From positions 1-10,976 of the forward strand of contig DJMK01000061.1 in assembly GCA_002436485.1 (NCBI GenBank): DNA of 10,976 bases. Direction: 5' to 3'. Below, piece by piece: positions 1-7,462 of the stretch. Under the pieces are notes generated by a model. That model did not search any database. It was not told the origin of the DNA and saw nothing but the letters and a program-made list of their open reading frames with translations. This stretch comes from Proteobacteria bacterium UBA6492 (GTDB lineage: Bacteria; Pseudomonadota; Gammaproteobacteria; UBA6429; Thiohalophilaceae). The stretch's first letter is position 1. Each line of letters begins with the position of its first letter. The position numbers and the translations under genes were made by a program.

Positions 1-152
1 CAGTCGATAGAAATAATCATTCTATATACATGATACATAATAGACTATCGGTATTCATGGTTAAATTCTATCGAGAAGCTGGCCTCAGCGCATATCTTTA
101 TCAAAACCCCTGTCAAATCAGCATGCTATAACAAATGCGTTTGATGATAGAC
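1..152. other. Non-coding tail after the operon
   Basis: AT-rich stretch downstream of the allophanate hydrolase stop. I see no open reading frame and no clear intrinsic terminator: the only GC-rich hairpin in reach (GCTG/CAGC around 79-89) is 4 bp long and is not followed by a U-run. The left part holds the inverted repeat listed separately. The next gene to the left is outside the window. Confidence 0.5.
4..74. repeat. Nested inverted repeat downstream of the operon
   Basis: Outer arms TCGATAGAA (4-12) and TTCTATCGA (66-74) are exact 9-nt inverted repeats. Nested inside are CATGATAC (29-36) and GTATTCATG (51-59), which pair with one bulged T, and the 9-nt ATAGACTAT at the centre is itself an odd palindrome. 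The structure may be a transcript end, a protein site or a small repeat; the low sequence complexity makes chance a serious alternative. Confidence 0.4.
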
Positions 153-1952
153 TCATTTTTTACTAATAAATTCGCGCCAACTGCCATGGATGCTTATATC
201 TGTGGCCAATGAAACTATATAACTTTCACAAATAAAACCGGTTTCCCAATCGCCATTGTCGAGTTCGACCTTACCCAGCCCCAATGGATGCGGAATACCG
301 GCAAGAAAAGATCCAAAATGCTTCGTGGGCATTTGCCAGACTTCAACTTCGATAGGTACACCGCCCTTCTCAACCCGAATCATACCTGGCCGCTCTGGTG
401 GTCCACCTGGTAATGCAAACAGTTTGTACATAGATGCCGATTTGCACTTTTTCACCAGAATGGCATCGCGTTCCAGCAACTGGTGATTAAGCGACAACCC
501 GCTCATATGCGCACCACACACGACGATATTCATGACATCATCTATAGCCACTGGTGGTAATGTCTGTTCAGGTAATGCCTGGCTTGTGGCGCCGAGTGGC
601 AGCTTGAGTGATTGTTGCAACAGGCTGGCAAAACCCAGCAACTGGTTATCACTGAATGCCGTTGATACCATAGTTACGCCAAATGGTAAGCCTTCACTGG
701 TAAATCCGGCCGGAACAGCAATCGAAGCATAGTCCAGCAGGTTCATATAATTGGTGTAATAGCCGAGATTAGAGTTTAGTGTTATTGGATCATTTTGTAC
801 TTGCTGAATGGTGTATATCGTGCCTGCGGTGGGTGTCAGTAGAAAATCAACTTCATCTAGTAGTGCATCGGTTTTTTGCTTGCAAGCCTGTAACTGGTAC
901 TGCGCTGAAAAAGCATCTGTCGCGGTATTATCTTTACCTGGCGCAATTATGGCGCGCGTCACGTCCAGCAGGGCTTGTGGGTCATCGTCGATAAGTGGTT
1001 GGCACGCGAGGTAACGTTCAGTTACCCAGGGCCCTGCATACAACAATCTTGCTGCCTTGAGAAACTCGGAGAAGTCGATTTCTTTTTTTATACCACCTAG
1101 ATTTTCCAGCTCAGCCACGCTTTTCATAAAGGCCGACTGGTAATGCGTATTATCAAAGAACATTAACTGATCGGCTTGCGGCACTGCGAAGTGAAACGGC
1201 TTTGCTGATGTTTTGTAAGCCTGGTTTGTCTTTGGGTTTTTTCGGGAATAGGGATCTTCAGGATCAAACACCGCTGTCAGGCTTAGCAATTGATTTAAGT
1301 CACTCACCGTCGTTGCGAAAATAGCCACGCAGTCCAGTGTTCTACAGGCTGGCACGACACCTTGATTACTCAATAATCCCCGGCTCGGTTTTAATCCAAG
1401 TATATTATTAAAAGCGGCGGGAACACGACCCGAACCTGCTGTATCTGTACCCAGGGAAAAACTCACCAAACCCTGCGCAACTACCACGGCTGAACCGGAA
1501 CTGGAACCGCCTGAGATATAGTTTTTGTCAAATGCATTTTTTGTTGCACCGTAGGGGGAACGTGTTCCTACAAGCCCCGTTGCAAACTGGTCAAGGTTGG
1601 TTTTACCTATTGGGATGGCACCTGCCTCGGTCAGCAGCTCAACCACGTAAGCAGACTCATTCGGAATATAAGTAAAGGCTTCACAAGCCGCGGTTGTGGG
1701 TATGCCGGCGAGGTCAATATTGTCCTTGATAGCGAAAGGAATCCCATAGAGCGGTAAATCGTCCGGCGATTTGCCTTTCAGCGCATCAATATAGGGCTGG
1801 ATTTCCTCGAGACTCAACAGGTAAATCCAGCTATGGTAATCTTCCAGCGCATTTGCTTTTCCTAGTAAATATGTAACCAGTTCTGTAGGCGTAAAGTCCC
1901 CTGCTCGATAATGTGCATGCAGTTGTGCAATCGTCATGTTGGTGATATTCAT
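153..1952 (-). CDS. atzF: Allophanate hydrolase (amidase signature family)
   Basis: 599 aa, the usual length for AtzF-type allophanate hydrolase, which splits allophanate into ammonia and CO2 in the cytoplasm. The N-terminal amidase-signature domain (about 1-455) has the Ser-cisSer-Lys triad: K76 (IPFAIKDN), S150 (YISGGSSSGSA) and nucleophile S174 (GTDTAGSGRVPA), with the expected 24-residue spacing between the serines. The C-terminal domain (about 470-599) has CGAHMSGLSLNHQL with H482 and the GSFLAGIPHPLGLGKVEL block seen in full-length enzymes; in yeast-type homologues this domain is thought to decarboxylate the N-carboxycarbamate product. It is the last gene visible in the operon and overlaps the carboxylase stop by 4 nt. 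Both domains are complete with no broken motif. It performs the final step whether the carboxylase works on guanidine or on urea. Confidence 0.96.
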   Translation of the reverse strand: MNITNMTIAQLHAHYRAGDFTPTELVTYLLGKANALEDYHSWIYLLSLEEIQPYIDALKGKSPDDLPLYGIPFAIKDNIDLAGIPTTAACEAFTYIPNESAYVVELLTEAGAIPIGKTNLDQFATGLVGTRSPYGATKNAFDKNYISGGSSSGSAVVVAQGLVSFSLGTDTAGSGRVPAAFNNILGLKPSRGLLSNQGVVPACRTLDCVAIFATTVSDLNQLLSLTAVFDPEDPYSRKNPKTNQAYKTSAKPFHFAVPQADQLMFFDNTHYQSAFMKSVAELENLGGIKKEIDFSEFLKAARLLYAGPWVTERYLACQPLIDDDPQALLDVTRAIIAPGKDNTATDAFSAQYQLQACKQKTDALLDEVDFLLTPTAGTIYTIQQVQNDPITLNSNLGYYTNYMNLLDYASIAVPAGFTSEGLPFGVTMVSTAFSDNQLLGFASLLQQSLKLPLGATSQALPEQTLPPVAIDDVMNIVVCGAHMSGLSLNHQLLERDAILVKKCKSASMYKLFALPGGPPERPGMIRVEKGGVPIEVEVWQMPTKHFGSFLAGIPHPLGLGKVELDNGDWETGFICESYIVSLATDISIHGSWREFISKK

Positions 1953-4900
1953 GCCTGTAACTCCATCACGATAAGGCGCTGCCCCGCAGACACCTGGTTA
2001 CCCTCGTCTTTTAAAATAGACTTGATTAAGCCCGCGTCAGTGGCAACCACTTCAATCTCCATTTTCATGGATTCAAGCACCAACACGGTATCGCCCTGTT
2101 CTATCGTGTCACCCGGCTTCACCATAATTTTCCAGATATTGCCGGCCACGTGACTTTCAATGGCAACTTCGTTTTCACCCAACGCTTCATCAAGCGAGGG
2201 ATCATCGGCGACATGCTGCTCACTCTCAAAGTTGATTTGGCCACTTTCGATCCAGCGTTGTAATTCTTCATCAAAGGCCTGCTGCCGGGTTTGAGTAAAT
2301 GCCTCAATATCTTGCGCATTATCAGCCAGGTATTGGTTATATTCTTTCAAACTGAACTCGGTTTGCTCGATCTTTAACGGGTATTGGCCCTTGGGAAAAT
2401 CATTTCTGATTTTTTGTAATTCTTTATGACTGACTTCGTAAAAACGTATTTGATCGAAAAAGCGCAATAACCAGGGCTTTGTGAATTCATCCGTCTTGCG
2501 GTAACGGTTCCACATTTGCAGAGTACGACCGACAAACTGGTAGCCACCCGGCCCTTCCATGCCATAGACACATAGATACGAGCCACCGATACCCACAGAA
2601 TTCTCTGCTGTCCAGGTGCGGGCTGGATTATATTTTGTCGTCACCAGGCGATGGCGTGGATCGAGTGGCGTGGCCACGGGCGCACCAAGATACACATCAC
2701 CCAGGCCCATCACCACGTAACTGGCTTCAAAAACAACCCTTTTGACCTCATCGATTGAATCGAGACCATTAATACGTCGAATGAACTCTAAATTACTTGG
2801 ACACCATGGTGCGTCCTTGCGGACCGACTGCATATATTTATCAATCGCCAGTTGGCAGGCCTCATCATTCCAGCTTAGCGGCAAGTGTACGATGCGTGCT
2901 GGCACCTTATGATCTTCCAGGTTTGTCAGTTCGGATTCTGCCTGCGCCAGAAAATCGAGTAATTTATCTACCGAGCATTGCTGGCTGTCATAATGAATTT
3001 GCAGCGAGCGAATACCCGGTGTCAGTTCCTGTATTCCAGCGATTCGATGCTGCTCAAGCCAGCTCATTAATGCATGTACGCGAAAGCGCAGGTTAATATC
3101 CAGTACTAGTGGTCCATACTCAACCAGCAGGTAATGATCGCCCGCTGGACGATAGACCACATCGACCCCTGAAGCCGCACCCTTGATTGTTTTCAGGACA
3201 GTTGTATCGAGTGATGTTGCGCTGACATCCGTTTTGATCGTGGAAAGAGTTGCAACCGATTCGATCTGTGCAGCTTCGAGATTGACAGCATCATGGATGG
3301 ATACCGGTACAAATTTAATTTTATCGCCGGCTTTAAGCTGACCCAGTTTCCAAAGATCCGCATGAATCACCGTGGCGGGGCAAACAAACCCACCCAGGCT
3401 TGGGCCATCTGGCCCGAGTATCACCGGCATGTCGCCAGTAAAATCAATCGCACCGATCGCATAGGCATTGTCATGAATGTTTGAAGGATGCATGCCGGCT
3501 TCGCCACCATCCGAACGCGCCCACTCTGGTTTCGGGCCAATCAGTCGAATACCGGTGCGACTCGAGTTGTAATGGACTTCCCAGTGCGTGCTAAAAAATC
3601 TTTTTATGTCTTCGTCAGTAAAAAAATCAGGCGCGCCATGTGGTCCGTAAATCACATGTAATTCCCATTCATTCTGTATAGACGGAAGCAACCCCGGCGA
3701 AAGTGATTCGTTCCTGGTCGAATCGTTTGCATGTACTTTCAAAACATCACCGGGTCGTAACAGTCGACCTGCATGACCACCGAATTGACCGAGAGTAAAC
3801 GTTGATTTCGACCCCAGGTAGTCCGGGCACTGTATGCCGCCTTTTAGCAGCAAATAACTGCGCGCACCTGCCTGCGCAACTTTACCCAGTTTGAGTGTCT
3901 GCCCCGCTTGAACACTAATTGTCTGCCAGAACGCGATCGGCTGATCATCGAGTGATGCCTGCATGACAGCCCCGGTTAGCGCTATCATACTGTCAGAATT
4001 AAATTTCAGTGTTGGGCCATTGAGTGTTATCTCAAGTCCGGCACAATTCTCATCATTGCCAAGCAACTGATTACCGAGTCTAAACGACAGGTTGTCAAAT
4101 GGACCGGATGGCGGTACGCCGATATCCCAATAGCCAGTACGCCCCGGGTAATCCTGTATACTGGTTTGGGTGCCTGCAGCAAGCACGTCGATGGTCTGCG
4201 GCTGGTAATTGAAGTCATTGAGATAGCGCGTGTAAATACGACCCTGGTTAAATATATCGCTGTTCAGGACATGGCGAACGAATTCCATGTTGGTCTCGAT
4301 GCCATATATATGAGTACCATCAATGGCCTTACGCAAAGCCTGCAGTGCTGCCTCGCGGTTTTCGGCATGCACAATGATCTTGGCCAGCATGGGATCATAG
4401 TTCGGTGAAACCTCCAGACCCGCCTCAATCCAGTGATCAATGCGCAAATCACGGCCATTTGCTGCTGCAAATTCCACCTGGCTAAGCAACCCGGCACAGG
4501 GCTGGAAATTCTTGTTCGGGTCCTCGGCATACAGGCGAAACTGGATACTATGCCCTGATGGTGTCAGTGATTGCTGTATTTCTTTAAGTGGTGTCAATTC
4601 GTCCGCGCCAAGTTCAACCATCATTCGAACCAGGTCGATATCAAACACCTGTTCCGTCACGCCGTGTTCGACCTGTAACCGGGTATTCACCTCGAGGAAA
4701 TAGAATGCATCACTGTCTGGATCATAGACATATTCAACCGTCCCGGCACTGCGATAATTTACTGCAGCACATAACCGTATGGCTGTTTTCTGCATATCTT
4801 CACGTACTGTACCGGGAATATGTGGTGCCGGTGTTTCTTCGATAACCTTTTGATTGCGGCGCTGCGAGCTACAGTCACGCTCGCCCAGCGCGATTACGTT

Positions 4901-5554
4901 GCCTTTACCATCACCAAATACCTGTACTTCAATATGGCGTGCGCGTTCGACAAACTTTTCCAGGAACAGACCACTGTTGGAAAAATTTGCTTCACTCAGT
5001 CGTTTGACAGAATCATAGCTCTTTTTGAGATCATCGGTGTTCCAGCACAGCTGCATGCCAATACCGCCACCGCCGGCAGTACTTTTCAACATTACGGGAT
5101 AACCGATGCTATCCGCCTCGGTAAGCGCGTCATCAAGGCTGGCCAACAACTCGCTGCCTGGTAGCAATGGAACATTATTATTCTCCGCCAATTCACGCGC
5201 GGAATGCTTCAGCCCAAACGCGGCCATCTGACTGGTAGTTGGCCCCAGGAAAACAATGCCCTCCTGCTCGCAACGGTTTACGAATTCGGGGTTTTCACTC
5301 AGAAAACCATAACCAGGATGCACTGCTTGCGCACCGCTCTTTTGGATAATTTCAAACAGTTTTTCCTGATTCAGGTAGGTATCAGCAACCGGGCCGTCGC
5401 CAAGACACCAGGCCTCGTCAGCCTGTGTGACATGCAGGGAATCGGCATCTGCTTCGGCATACACGGCAACAGAATCGACCTGCATCTGTTTGAGGGTACG
5501 AATGATACGTGTTGCGATGGCACCCCGGTTGGCAATCAGTACTTTTTTGAACAT
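1949..5554 (-). CDS. Biotin-dependent urea/guanidine carboxylase, probably guanidine carboxylase
   Basis: 1201 aa single-chain carboxylase; uses ATP, bicarbonate and biotin to carboxylate guanidine (or urea). Domain order: biotin carboxylase 1-450 with the ATP-grasp loop GGGGIGMQ (161-168) and FLEVNTRLQVEHGVTE (286-301); carboxyltransferase made of an AHS2/KipA-like half (about 455-750) and an AHS1/KipI-like half (about 795-1060); then a biotin carrier domain (about 1130-1201) with biotinyl K1164 in ESMKME. Length matches bacterial enzymes without the fused hydrolase of yeast urea amidolyase. In the segment AIDFTGDMPVILGPDGPSLGG residue 704 is Asp; from memory, guanidine-specific enzymes have Asp and urea-specific ones Asn near this point, but this needs alignment. 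The riboswitch and DUF1989 pair also favour guanidine. The start MFKKVLIANRG is the typical N-terminus. The stop overlaps allophanate hydrolase by 4 nt. Confidence 0.95.
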   Translation of the reverse strand: MFKKVLIANRGAIATRIIRTLKQMQVDSVAVYAEADADSLHVTQADEAWCLGDGPVADTYLNQEKLFEIIQKSGAQAVHPGYGFLSENPEFVNRCEQEGIVFLGPTTSQMAAFGLKHSARELAENNNVPLLPGSELLASLDDALTEADSIGYPVMLKSTAGGGGIGMQLCWNTDDLKKSYDSVKRLSEANFSNSGLFLEKFVERARHIEVQVFGDGKGNVIALGERDCSSQRRNQKVIEETPAPHIPGTVREDMQKTAIRLCAAVNYRSAGTVEYVYDPDSDAFYFLEVNTRLQVEHGVTEQVFDIDLVRMMVELGADELTPLKEIQQSLTPSGHSIQFRLYAEDPNKNFQPCAGLLSQVEFAAANGRDLRIDHWIEAGLEVSPNYDPMLAKIIVHAENREAALQALRKAIDGTHIYGIETNMEFVRHVLNSDIFNQGRIYTRYLNDFNYQPQTIDVLAAGTQTSIQDYPGRTGYWDIGVPPSGPFDNLSFRLGNQLLGNDENCAGLEITLNGPTLKFNSDSMIALTGAVMQASLDDQPIAFWQTISVQAGQTLKLGKVAQAGARSYLLLKGGIQCPDYLGSKSTFTLGQFGGHAGRLLRPGDVLKVHANDSTRNESLSPGLLPSIQNEWELHVIYGPHGAPDFFTDEDIKRFFSTHWEVHYNSSRTGIRLIGPKPEWARSDGGEAGMHPSNIHDNAYAIGAIDFTGDMPVILGPDGPSLGGFVCPATVIHADLWKLGQLKAGDKIKFVPVSIHDAVNLEAAQIESVATLSTIKTDVSATSLDTTVLKTIKGAASGVDVVYRPAGDHYLLVEYGPLVLDINLRFRVHALMSWLEQHRIAGIQELTPGIRSLQIHYDSQQCSVDKLLDFLAQAESELTNLEDHKVPARIVHLPLSWNDEACQLAIDKYMQSVRKDAPWCPSNLEFIRRINGLDSIDEVKRVVFEASYVVMGLGDVYLGAPVATPLDPRHRLVTTKYNPARTWTAENSVGIGGSYLCVYGMEGPGGYQFVGRTLQMWNRYRKTDEFTKPWLLRFFDQIRFYEVSHKELQKIRNDFPKGQYPLKIEQTEFSLKEYNQYLADNAQDIEAFTQTRQQAFDEELQRWIESGQINFESEQHVADDPSLDEALGENEVAIESHVAGNIWKIMVKPGDTIEQGDTVLVLESMKMEIEVVATDAGLIKSILKDEGNQVSAGQRLIVMELQA
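1961..1964 (-). promoter_or_regulatory. Ribosome binding site of allophanate hydrolase
   Basis: GGAG on the minus strand, 8 nt before the ATG at 1952 and inside the end of the carboxylase gene. It supports ATG 1952 (which forms the ATGA overlap) rather than the ATG five codons further in. Confidence 0.6.
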
Positions 5555-5571
5555 GACGCTTTATAAACTGG

Positions 5572-5616
5572 ATCGGGTCGTCCCGATTTGTACCCGCATC
5601 GATGGCCGTCCACCGA
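5572..5616 (-). promoter_or_regulatory. Guanidine-II (mini-ykkC) riboswitch candidate upstream of the carboxylase
   Basis: On the minus strand two hairpins stand in tandem. P1 (5616-5599) is a 7-bp stem with one G-U pair, TCGGTGG/CCATCGA, and loop ACGG. P2 (5587-5572) is a perfect 6-bp stem, ATCGGG/CCCGAT, with loop ACGA. The linker is 11 nt (5598-5588). Tandem short hairpins with ACGR tetraloops closed by GG/CC are the defining features of the guanidine-II class, in which the loops bind guanidine and kiss each other. In that class ligand binding usually frees the ribosome binding site and switches expression on. P2 ends 17 nt before the carboxylase ATG at 5554. It occupies the only gap longer than 13 nt in this operon, and the downstream gene is a classical target of this class. 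The Shine-Dalgarno is weak (AAAG at 5559-5562), so the expression platform is not fully clear. Confidence 0.85.
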
Positions 5617-5618
5617 AG

Positions 5619-5633
5619 GAACCAGACAGGTTC
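5619..5633 (-). promoter_or_regulatory. Small hairpin preceding the riboswitch
   Basis: GAACC/GGTTC forms a perfect 5-bp stem with loop TGTCT, starting 3 nt after the upstream TAA stop and ending 2 nt before P1. It is not part of the guanidine-II consensus that I know. It may be incidental, or it may compete with P1 or with the outer pairing arm at 5633-5639. Confidence 0.4.
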
Positions 5634-5636
5634 AGT

Positions 5637-6275
5637 TTAATCCCAGATCAACACCTCGATTGGTGTTGGATTATAACCGTTACAGGGGTTATTGAGTTGC
5701 GGACAATTGGAGATAAGCACAATGGTATCCATCTTTGCCTGCAGCTCCACGTATTTTCCCGGCGCGGAAATACCATCTTCAAATGTCAGGCCGCCATCGC
5801 TGGTGACCGGCACATTCATAAAGAAATTGATATTATGCGTGATATCGCCTTTATCCAGGCCGTACTCTTCGTTCTCGGCAACCGCCAGCATCCAGCTATT
5901 ACGGCACGCATGCATGCACTTTTTTTCCAGCGCATAACGCACTGTGTTACTCTCGGTCGCACAAGCACCACCCAGTGTATCATGTCGACCGCAGGTGTCA
6001 GCCACGATTTCCAACAGCACGTTGCCCTCGTTGGTCATTAACTTCGTGCCAGTGGTTAAATACACATTACCCTGTTCACGTATTGTATCCATTGCACTGT
6101 AACGTTCAGTCGGATCGGCAGCGCTATAAAAAAGGGTATCTGCTGCCTGGTTACCTTCAAGATCAAGAATACGAACAGTCTGGCCAGCGGTAATGGTCCT
6201 GACAAAATAATCGCCCGCCTGCACTGTCTCACGGTAAATGGCATGCTCTGGTTGTAATGCGCTTTCCTTGATCAT
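5637..6275 (-). CDS. DUF1989 urea carboxylase-associated protein (shorter paralogue), probable carboxyguanidine deiminase subunit
   Basis: 212 aa DUF1989 protein and evident paralogue of the gene just upstream: both share the pattern G-x-V-(L/R)-D-x-x-G, LFY, ERY, DT-x-G-x-H-(D/E)-T, the YGL-x-K-x-D-x-x-x-N-x-N-x-F segment, the EMDT/KMDT-(I/L)-VL core and a late CP. Likely metal-site residues are H98 and C105 in ADTCGRHDTLGGAC and C191 in SNCPQ. The partner has His/Cys at equivalent places, so both may hold metal. Known family role: forms a heteromeric carboxyguanidine deiminase that links the carboxylase to allophanate hydrolase. The start ATG overlaps the upstream stop (ATGA, 6272-6275) with AGAG 4 nt before it (6280-6283). 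Its TAA stop (5637-5639) opens the 82-nt leader that carries the guanidine-II-like hairpins; that stop is also inside a potential pairing arm. Confidence 0.9.
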   Translation of the reverse strand: MIKESALQPEHAIYRETVQAGDYFVRTITAGQTVRILDLEGNQAADTLFYSAADPTERYSAMDTIREQGNVYLTTGTKLMTNEGNVLLEIVADTCGRHDTLGGACATESNTVRYALEKKCMHACRNSWMLAVAENEEYGLDKGDITHNINFFMNVPVTSDGGLTFEDGISAPGKYVELQAKMDTIVLISNCPQLNNPCNGYNPTPIEVLIWD

Positions 6276-6994
6276 GCTTCTCTACCCAGATAATAAATTT
6301 CGTTATTCTTGAAGCCGCGCCGGTTTTCATCGCATAAATTCATACAGTAATCATCATTGGCTACGGGTTCTGCCTTGCGAATTTCATACTGTACTGCACG
6401 GTAGGGATATTCAGATTCAGGATTAAGCGGGTGCGGACAGGTATGTAACAACACAAGGGTATCCATTTCAAAACGTAGATCAATGTAGTCACCCGCCTTG
6501 CTGTTGCCAGTACAATATTGCAGGTCGCCACTATCGTTCACTTCGACTTTGCTAAATAAATTCAGGTTTGCGGCCATATCCTTTTTGCCAAGGCCATACT
6601 TGGCCAGTTCTACCAGGAAACTGTCATAACCATTCTGCGTCCAGTCATTCCTGTGATCCTGGTAGCTCTTCATGCCCCATTTTTCGGTTACGATTTTTCG
6701 GGTCGTGTTTGCACAGACCGTTTCATGCCAGCCTACGGTGTCCTCGATAATCGAACAAAAAATTCGACCCATGTCCGAGTACAGGCAATGTCCTTTGGTC
6801 AGCTTAAAAGTGTGTTGGCATTTCAGGCTGTCCGGTGCATTGTATCGTTCAAGTAAATTTTCTGGGTTATAGAAAAGCATACCAACATTGGCCCCGCCTT
6901 CCTTATCAATCAGTCGCAGCACAGTGCCGCGGCGCATGCGTATTGACCAATGACAGGCGCCGGCCAGTTCATCCTGGTAGAGAATCTTCGTCAT
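6272..6994 (-). CDS. DUF1989 urea carboxylase-associated protein (longer paralogue), probable carboxyguanidine deiminase subunit
   Basis: 240 aa from the preferred start. It belongs to the DUF1989 family found as pairs beside urea/guanidine carboxylases (UAAP1/UAAP2; the pair was later described as carboxyguanidine deiminase CgdAB). By size and position it resembles the first, longer member, but I cannot assign CgdA or CgdB with certainty. Putative metal-site residues are His and Cys in EDTVGWHETVCANTT and Cys/His in HTCPHP; a Cys-rich C-terminal extension (YCMNLCDENRRGF) is absent from the paralogue. With its partner it should convert carboxyguanidine to allophanate with ammonia release. Start choice: an ATG at 7009 lies five codons upstream, but ATG 6994 forms an ATGA overlap with the regulator stop (6991-6994) and has GGA about 10 nt upstream, so it is preferred. 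The stop overlaps the next gene by 4 nt. Confidence 0.88.
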   Translation of the reverse strand: MTKILYQDELAGACHWSIRMRRGTVLRLIDKEGGANVGMLFYNPENLLERYNAPDSLKCQHTFKLTKGHCLYSDMGRIFCSIIEDTVGWHETVCANTTRKIVTEKWGMKSYQDHRNDWTQNGYDSFLVELAKYGLGKKDMAANLNLFSKVEVNDSGDLQYCTGNSKAGDYIDLRFEMDTLVLLHTCPHPLNPESEYPYRAVQYEIRKAEPVANDDYCMNLCDENRRGFKNNEIYYLGREA

Positions 6995-7461
6995 TGCGGT
7001 TGTTTCCATATTTGAGTCGGCAAGGGATGTAATGGTGGCATGATGGCGGCTGACATCAGCAACTGCCCTGTCGAGACACCCTTACAACTGATCATCTTGT
7101 CAGCAATCATTTTAAGCTTTTTTGCCGGCCCCTGCACGAGAATCACGCCCAGTGTCTGGGCATCAACCAGGTTTACGTTGAGCGAGCTGATAACTTCGTC
7201 GATATAAGCATGTTGCAGCTCAGTCAGTTTCTTTTGTAATCCAGCGACCGAGTGATCATAGACAAGGTTAATCGTGCCAACCATAATCGAATCGTCGAGC
7301 TCGGTCTTGTGTTTTGCCACCTCTCGGTTAATCATTTCCGAGATAGCCTGGGATCGACTGACAAAACCACAGGCCTCGACCATTTCATCCAGGTCATGCA
7401 GCACCTTCTCCTGTAGAGAAACGCTGATTCGACTCACATTCTGTTTGACACGCATATCCAT
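6991..7461 (-). CDS. NikR-like ribbon-helix-helix transcription regulator lacking most nickel ligands
   Basis: 156 aa with the two-domain plan of NikR: an N-terminal ribbon-helix-helix DNA-binding domain (strand VSRISVSL, 9-16, then helices to about 50) and a C-terminal ACT-like regulatory domain (about 60-140). Ungapped comparison with E. coli NikR, recalled from memory, puts its nickel ligands H76, H87, H89 and C95 at H84, N95, N97 and T103 here, so only the first is kept. A nickel-sensing role is therefore unlikely. The hydrophobic core pattern (TLGVILVQG for CLEIAVLKG) is kept, so the fold should be intact and may bind another ligand. It sits 1 nt after the glnT-like stop, and its own stop overlaps the next gene, so it is co-transcribed and probably regulates this operon; this is inference. 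Start is ATG 7461; an ATG two codons on (7455) is possible. Neither has a good Shine-Dalgarno. Confidence 0.85.
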   Translation of the reverse strand: MDMRVKQNVSRISVSLQEKVLHDLDEMVEACGFVSRSQAISEMINREVAKHKTELDDSIMVGTINLVYDHSVAGLQKKLTELQHAYIDEVISSLNVNLVDAQTLGVILVQGPAKKLKMIADKMISCKGVSTGQLLMSAAIMPPLHPLPTQIWKQPQ

Positions 7462-7462
7462 A

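Noticed and set aside
78..90. Possible intrinsic terminator after allophanate hydrolase
   Set aside because: The stem is only 4 bp and no U-run follows on the minus strand.
5572..5587. Reading the second leader hairpin as a terminator or attenuator stem
   Set aside because: No U-run follows it on the minus strand; its ACGA tetraloop and the paired ACGG hairpin upstream fit guanidine-II much better.
5427..6041. Plus-strand open frame of 204 codons
   Set aside because: It lies opposite the carboxylase start, the riboswitch-like leader and the shorter DUF1989 gene, all of which have clear family motifs. Its product has no recognisable domain, so it is a shadow frame.
6995..7009. ATG at 7009 as start of the longer DUF1989 gene
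   Set aside because: No Shine-Dalgarno precedes it, while the ATG at 6994 gives the ATGA overlap that this operon uses repeatedly and has a GGA at usable spacing.
6991..7461. Calling the regulator a nickel-responsive NikR, and thus the locus urease-linked
   Set aside because: Three of the four nickel-ligand positions are changed and no urease or nickel transporter gene is present.
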